Both the position numbers and the translations under genes were made by a program. Positions 57,931-64,000 of a DNA stretch of 64,000 bases are shown in pieces. The stretch comes from Dallia pectoralis. Lineage: Eukaryota; Chordata; Actinopteri; Esociformes; Umbridae. The notes beneath the pieces are model-generated. The model did not search any database and had not been told where the DNA came from. It saw nothing but the letters and a program-made list of their open reading frames with translations. The stretch is taken from contig CM055756.1 of the NCBI GenBank assembly GCA_029465975.1, positions 11,340,426 to 11,404,425 of the forward strand, read 5' to 3'. Within the stretch, counting starts at the first letter, position 1, and every line of letters begins with the position of its first letter.

Positions 57931-59045
57931 GGACCCAGCTAGCCAGAAATCACTCCACCCACTTAACCAAGCATCAATTACCAAACACCAATCAACCGCA
58001 TCCACCCTGGTAAGGCCGAGTATCACTCACGGAGTTAACTCGCATGGACGCGGAATGGCAATGGAGGAGAACGGCAGCGAGCCAGTGACTCCGCTCCCTG
58101 GATGGCATTGGAGCGAGGACGCCCCAGGGGGGACGAGAGCCCGTCTGGCAAAGACAGCAGGGTGAAATGTGAAATCCAAGCCTTATTCAAATTGACTTAG
58201 TTAGACACCCTCATGGCTACAGTCTGTACTGCTCTTCTAGAGGCAAATGCTCCCGTTATGGAATTCTTCTGAGTAATTGATTACAAGTGATCACTGAATA
58301 TAGAGAAGGTTATTGTCATATTATAATTTGGGATGTATTATGCTCTATCCTTATTCCAATCACTAATTCCAATATTTACACCGTCTCTTGGTGAAAAGTT
58401 CCCTTAAGTTAACATTTCACTCGAGGGTAAACACGCATTAACAAGCATCTGACGTGGTTATTCAACTTTCCAGTACAAAATATTTAAAAATACACACCGT
58501 ACCGATGATTTTGGAGATTTCGGATAAGTAGGATCTGGAAAAACTTGCTGAGGTATCTTGGAGAGAAGCCGTCGAGCGTTTCTTCAATTTCATTAGCCGG
58601 CCACTGTCTTGCATAAATTGGGTCCGTGAGCGGGACTGGACCGGAATGGAAAAAGGCCAGATAGCGGGTCTGCTGTGGCTGTTGACAGCTCGGGAACTGG
58701 ATGACGGCTGGTGGTGGGTGCTAAGCAGGACGTGGGATCCCCGTTTGCCGGTTTGATGCAAGGCTGTGGCTTTAGACGTGGCGAGGAGCGACCGTTGCTC
58801 GCTGCTCTCTCGGTAACAATGATGAACGAGTCTGCCGACCCTGGGATAATTGCTCACTCAGGGGCTGAGAGAGGTCCATTAATCAAAGTGAGCAGGGAGC
58901 CTCAAGACTATGCTCTTGGGCCTGGCCTGTGGCACGGCACTAACCTGGCTCCACAAACGCCTCTCTTTGCATGTGGCACACCTGCATCCAGACCTGCATC
59001 CAGATTAGAACTTCCTGTATGCTCCAAGAGCTCCATTAATCATTA
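57931..59045. other. Non-coding stretch
   Basis: No exon recognised. Confidence 0.4.
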
Positions 59046-59195
59046 GCATTTTTTGATATTTGACATTTGAGTAAATTAACAGACACCCGTATCCTGAGTG
59101 ACTTACAGTAGTGACTCCATACATTTTCCCACAGAACCCTGTGGGTGCCAGTACCCGTGCTCTACCGACTGAGAAACACCGGACATTAATCAAGC
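59046..59195. mobile_element. Salmonid-type dispersed repeat with tRNA-like 3' part
   Basis: ATCCTGAGTGACTTACAGTA...CATACATTTTC...CCCTGTGGGTGCCAGTACCC...TGCTCTACCGACTGAG. It matches in order an abundant salmonid/esocid repeat whose 3' part resembles antisense tRNA-Ala. The T-arm portion is deleted or diverged in this copy. Confidence 0.55.
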
Positions 59196-60912
59196 TAAGC
59201 ATGGCGCTCGGTGCCAGAGCGAGCCTCGCAAATCTACCGAATCCCTCATGCTTACGTTAAGAACTCAAGTCGCCTATCTCAGCAGCGCGTCGCGGTGACA
59301 TCATTGTGTTCTGTGAGTGCTGAGCGATTTATGTAAAGCATAGGGATGGCTAAAGTTGGTGTCCGTGGTAACCACGTTGAAATCAGAGTCGACCGTTTGG
59401 TGATGTTGTCTCAAAAATTATGCTTCAATCTGACGGTAAAATACACAAACACATTCTTTAGAGTCAGTAGAGTCTCTGGAACCGCGGTCATCTGTACATC
59501 TGTATGCAAGTTTAATTAGGGAAATATGGAAACACGCAGCGATCGTAGCGGTCATACCGCACCTGTGCCGGCCATCCCAGGGCCGGTCATTCCTGGTCTG
59601 GCTGTCCCATGCTGGCGAGTGGCCCATCACTCTGCGCACGACAAGTTCCGGTTGGATGGCTGGTTTCTTGTGATCACACACACCAGGGGTCAATTAGCAA
59701 TATGTTTGGTTATTTAATTTCCCTGGGTAGTGTCACTAGTTGCTTAGTATTGTTTATTTCAATGTCACGGTCTGTGTAACTGGTGTATTTTAACCTACCA
59801 GAACCAGTGAGTGGATCTTGTAAAATGCAGAGTTATATGAAATTAAATTCTATACTGTATATTGACAAAACCAAACAGTAAGATTGTATTGATTTGACAA
59901 GTTGCCATTCCTTATGTAATATCAATCCTAAAGTGATTCGAGTGAAACCAATCAATTTTGAAGTAATTTCAACCGGCCACCAGTGTATTACATGATAGTA
60001 GGTTGATTATAGGACAAACCATGTTAACTGGCCTCCACACAGTACAATTGTTTTCATATAATTTCAGGATACCACAGCTGTAGACACATTTCTGTGTAGA
60101 TTTCCTCTTTTTGAAAGTCATTTGTAAAGTAAAAGGTGAACCAGGTGAACCGAAGGGCTTTCAAAAGAACATGGGACCGATGTGTTTGAGAACAGTTTTA
60201 AAAAACGTTTCAAAGTCCTTTAATATCCTTTGATGGGCGGTCGAGACCTTTATTAAGAAGTGCAAACTGTAAGACACCATAACAAGCTGTCCCCTCAAAC
60301 TGGATTACCAAGCAATTATTAGAACCATCAGCAATGATCACCAAAAACCCAACAGTAACTATGAATAAGCTACATGCTCTCATGTCCAAGGTAATGTCTG
60401 GTGTCCATGTTACAACAAGGTCCCACACACAGCTCATGTCTGGCCTCTTTAGTAAGATGACAAGAAGAAAGCCATTACTCAAGAAAGCACACATTTAAAA
60501 GTAAAGTTTGTGAAGTGGTCTATAGCGTGGATAAGCAATAGAAAGGTAACAGGTGCTTCCGTGGCCCAGAAAGAAACCAGACCAAAATCCAACCAAACTG
60601 TGGGGATTGACTGGTGCATTGACTCTCCGGTTAAGAACTTGAAAGTGTTTGGTAACATCGTAGGTGTGCAAAGTTGGTAACAAACCTCTTCTATCAGACT
60701 TGTACCAAGCATTAGCATAGGAAGATTTAGACTATAATACTTCTGTTTTGTATTTGAAATATGTAATTTTAGTTCACAATATTACTGAAAAATCCACTTA
60801 ACGATATGAAGTATGGTGTATAGATAAGTGGTAAAATCCTAATTTAAATGCATTAAACTGAAGTTCTAGCAAAACACACCAAAATGTGAATTTGCTCTAG
60901 TTTAAAAATATA
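59196..60912. other. Non-coding stretch
   Basis: No exon, RNA gene or strong repeat recognised. Confidence 0.4.
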
Positions 60913-61030
60913 TATTTAACCTTTATTTAACCAGGTAGGCCGATAGAGAACAAATTCTCATTTGCAACAGCAACCTGGCCAAGATAAGGCGAGAAATGTG
61001 AGAAATGTGCAAGAAAAGTGCAATCTGTAG
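60913..61030. repeat. 'CCTTTATTTAACCAGGTAGG' dispersed repeat
   Basis: AACCTTTATTTAACCAGGTAGG...AGAACAAATTCTCATTTGC...CAACCTGGCCAAGATAAGGC is a hallmark dispersed sequence of salmonid and pike genomes, from memory. A 5' remnant (TTTTAACCTTTATTTATG) is also at 4742-4760. Confidence 0.6.
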
Positions 61031-61845
61031 TATCTACAGGAACTCGAGGTCTATTCATCATGTCATTGTATTAACCCAACAAACATGACTAAATCATTTT
61101 TCAACCAAAAAAACCTGTATGTCAGTACATGTATGCAATTGCTTCAGGTGCAATCTATTTTTTCTTTAGAATAACTATATTCTCAGATATGTTGGACATT
61201 TTCAAAACGTTAAGCATTAATGTGTTGATCCTAACAGTTTTTCACTGTTGAAGTAATTATAATTCTCAAGTCTTTTCATACAGCAGTAGACAACCAGTGT
61301 GAGCATTAATTGTAGTGTGACATATGTTTGAGATTGTTAAGATTCATTAAGAAAACATTCAAGGTAAACATCATAGCAATTAAACTGATCTGAGCAGTAC
61401 CTGAAACGTTGAAAGATTAAACCCCTAAGATGACAAAGTTAAAGGTATTTTTATCTCCTGTTCAAGACTGTTAACTCTTACAAAGTGTTTAAAACGAGAG
61501 TGTCTGCTAAATAACCTAAATGCAAAAGTTAAGGGGATAAAAAACGAATTCTCCAGTTCTATTAAAACCTTACTTTAAACCATATTTCATGCTTGAAATC
61601 CTTCACACAGATTTCACAAACACTGTGGCATAAAACACAACGTTTCATTCTTTCCAGTCGTCATACTCATTTGCAGCAATGTCAATACACTAAGCATACT
61701 TCAACCTGTACACACCCAAGGTTTAGTTTTCAGACACTTTCTCGTATAGAGATTTCGGAGTTGCACTGATTGGTTGCACAGACAACACATTCTGTCTATT
61801 GAACTATTGTGTTCCTAATCAGCATCTTCGCCCCCAGCTCCTAAT
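61031..61845. other. Non-coding stretch
   Basis: AT-rich; nothing recognised. Confidence 0.4.
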
Positions 61846-62215
61846 GCCTTTTTCCCCGAGATTGAATCCTATGGTAGTTTTGTCTAGACGGTAATGTTCC
61901 CTCGCCGGCCGGCATTGACAACTGGTGTTTGTTTATGGAGTACAGAGTGATAGTCATTTTCTTCGGGCCTGAACGCCGGCCGTCCGTGGGATAGTGGGTG
62001 GAACAGAGCAGGTCATGGCTATTCCCCTCATCTCATCTGCTTTCCGCTTTTATAAATACGCAATTAACGGCATGATTGCAGCTCTCTCCCGGCCACAGCG
62101 ATTTACCTGTGATTTACCTGACTCTATTAGTCAATTACCGGCATGTCTACGGTCTGACCTCACCAACCGCTGTAATGGTGTTGGAGTTCGGCCACCATCT
62201 GATTCCTATTAAACA
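61846..62215. other. Candidate conserved non-coding element
   Basis: Repeat-poor block with balanced composition and homeodomain-like sites (CAATTAACGGCATGATTGC near 62062, AGTCAATTACCGG near 62128). It is flanked by pyrimidine-rich DNA (62225-62340). Judged by appearance only. Confidence 0.3.
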
Positions 62216-63040
62216 CACCCTAATGGCCTGTCTGTCTCTCTCCCTTGTATTCGCCAGTTCTCCGGCTGTTTCTTTCTCTCGCTTTGTCATGCTCTCATTC
62301 CTTCTCTCGCCAGCGCCCCGCCCTTCTCTGCTCTTCTTTTTTAATGGATGCAAACCGTTTCGACCCGAACCCGCGGTCCCTCGCGTCGTCTGTCTCAATC
62401 TTTCACTCTTGGCTATTTGATTATTTTTCCCACTGTGTATTTCTCGGGTTTGCTTGTGGTGGTGGTGGTGGTAATGAATTTGTTTTGCTTTCCAGCTATC
62501 TCCCACTCTGATTTGGCATGAGGATCATGTGTTCAACTTCAGCTGGGCCGGTTGTGGTGTCAGTCACATCGAGACAAGGGGACTGTGAAGCTGGATACAG
62601 GCGAGGCGCGGCGTATTTGGTGTGACTGTTCGCCCCAGTTGTCATCTAAGAGCTGTGTAATGCATGAAAGATGAGCAATGTCCCGTTGTGTGATTCGCTT
62701 GTATCCGTATGTACGCAAGTGCGGAAGGGGAGGCTGGGGTGGTGCGGGTGGGGTGGTGGGCGGGCGTATCGGCTAGCTCCTCTTGTATTCTGAAGACCGG
62801 TCTCGTCTGGAATACTGAGCAGCCGGGACAAGATTAGATTGATGTCATTTCCAAACCTAATTAGCATTTAAGCGATCACAATAATTAATAGTCATCAGAA
62901 AGCCGTGCAGTCCTGGAAAATCTTTTGGCTTAATGTAGAACTTGTGCTGTGTTAGTGAATGGTGCAACACGGACCTCAATACATGGGCTCAACTCAATCA
63001 CACCGACACAGCAGTATTTACTCAGTCACTATCCCGCAAC
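62216..63040. other. Non-coding; second enhancer-like block at 62815-62945
   Basis: (GGT)n at 62457-62471. The block CCTAATTAGCATTTAAGCG...AATAATTAATAGTCATCAG is AT-rich and repeat-free. No gene recognised. Confidence 0.3.
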
Positions 63041-63046
63041 CTCTTC

Positions 63047-63088
<42 letters not shown>

Positions 63089-63092
63089 TATG
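63041..63092. repeat. (CT)n microsatellite
   Basis: CTCTCTCT... with a single TTT interruption. Confidence 0.93.
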
Positions 63093-64000
63093 TTCCCCCT
63101 CTCTTTCGCTCCCTTCTTCCACCGTCTCTCTATAAATTGCTCCAATTTTCAAACGCCGAGGTGGAGAACGTGTGGGAGGAAGCCAGAAGGTGAGCCGAAT
63201 AAGTAGTCTGAAAAATAAATGTTCACAATATACGCTACTCAGCGGCGACACAGACACACAGCACAATATATATTTATTCAATAGAATCGTTTTTTCTTGC
63301 TTTGGTGAAACAATTTATTAGAATACTGTGGAACGTGGAAGTGGAACGTCATGCTTTATAGAGTTTTAATTTCAATTCGCAAATACATAATCTTGTTTGG
63401 CACAGATAAGCTTTGTATAATTGCCTAAATGAACCACAATTATCTTAATCCATTGTACGCGGGGACAGTCCCATCTGGTCGTCCCATCTGAGTGCACATA
63501 AATCTCTCTCCATGGGATATTGAACAAGGAGATGACAGAGTTGAACAATCACCAGCCTGAATCCGACAGAGCAAAAAAACAATGCAGTTTTTAGTAGGGT
63601 GCTCTGAGGGATCACCATCAGTTTATGACAGTACAACAATGAAAACTGAAAACGCAAAATATCCGGGATCAATGGTCTTGAGCTCCGGTTGCACCAGCTG
63701 TTCTGTCAGCCGCACAGTCAGGGGCCCCAGGGAGGAAAACGCGGTCCCCCAGAAGTGGACACAAACAAAAATTATGATATCACACGATTGTTCATGTTCC
63801 TGAACCTCTGTGCCTATGACACCCTGTTCCTGCACCAAAATGCATAGATCTTAGAATGAGACAGGGGTCCAAACTGGGGCTGAACAGGGTAAACCCGAAA
63901 CAGGGCTAACCTGCCACCCACTATCGCATAAACTGACCATGACCACTCGGGCGCTCACAAAGTTACTGCTGGTGGAACAAACAAGAGCTATCGAGCCAGT
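63093..64000. other. Non-coding stretch to window end
   Basis: AT-rich repeat-poor DNA at 63280-63460. No exon recognised. Confidence 0.4.

Overview
This window looks like nuclear DNA of a teleost fish, most probably a salmoniform or esociform (pike/salmon lineage). It has vertebrate-style spliced exons, very dense mini- and microsatellites, and relics of Tc1/mariner, PIF/Harbinger, BEL/Pao, Ty3/Gypsy and LINE elements. It also carries several dispersed repeats that I recognise from memory as abundant in salmonid and pike sequence: the 'GTGCACTA...GGGTGCCATTTGGGA' element, the 'CCTTTATTTAACCAGGTAGG' element and a tRNA-like 'GACTTACAGTAGTGA' element. No prokaryotic operon, CRISPR array or replicon is present. 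The lineage call is inference and not a database result. || Layout. 1-7205: 5' part of a minus-strand tweety family gene, best match ttyh2. Exons 1-3 are at 7205-7077, 5075-4903 and 1545-1434 with consistent splice sites and phases; later exons lie beyond the left edge. 7206-8003: compact GC/CCAAT-containing promoter region shared with a possible rightward transcript whose first exon ends at a strong donor (8003/8004). 8225-10415: a 62-bp satellite in two head-to-head blocks, with every unit carrying nested palindromes. 10460-11855: two short non-autonomous inverted-repeat elements. 12-30 kb: mostly non-coding DNA with large minisatellites (24, 24, 29, 29/33 and 30 bp periods), a Gypsy reverse-transcriptase relic, a Tc1 relic and an unidentified decayed membrane-protein exon. 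30685-33311: a nearly complete two-gene PIF/Harbinger transposon. 33607-40274: a full-length BEL/Pao LTR retrotransposon with identical LTRs, a perfect 5-bp target duplication and a badly broken pol. 40-53 kb: a tRNA-derived SINE-like element, LINE and Tc1 relics, a heptamer-based minisatellite, a 42-bp minisatellite and a possible terminal coding exon at 47.9 kb. 53-64 kb: fewer repeats, with AT-rich blocks that read like conserved non-coding elements. || How it fits together. The only confident host gene is ttyh2, which codes for a multi-pass membrane protein (tweety family). The rest is intergenic or long-intron DNA shaped by transposons and tandem-repeat expansion. Long open frames inside the minisatellites arise from repeat periodicity and are not genes. 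The most unusual item is the inverted 62-bp satellite at 8.2-10.4 kb, just inside the putative first intron of the divergent transcript. About twenty of its units carry a TFAP2-type palindrome, and its two arms could form a hairpin of several hundred base pairs.
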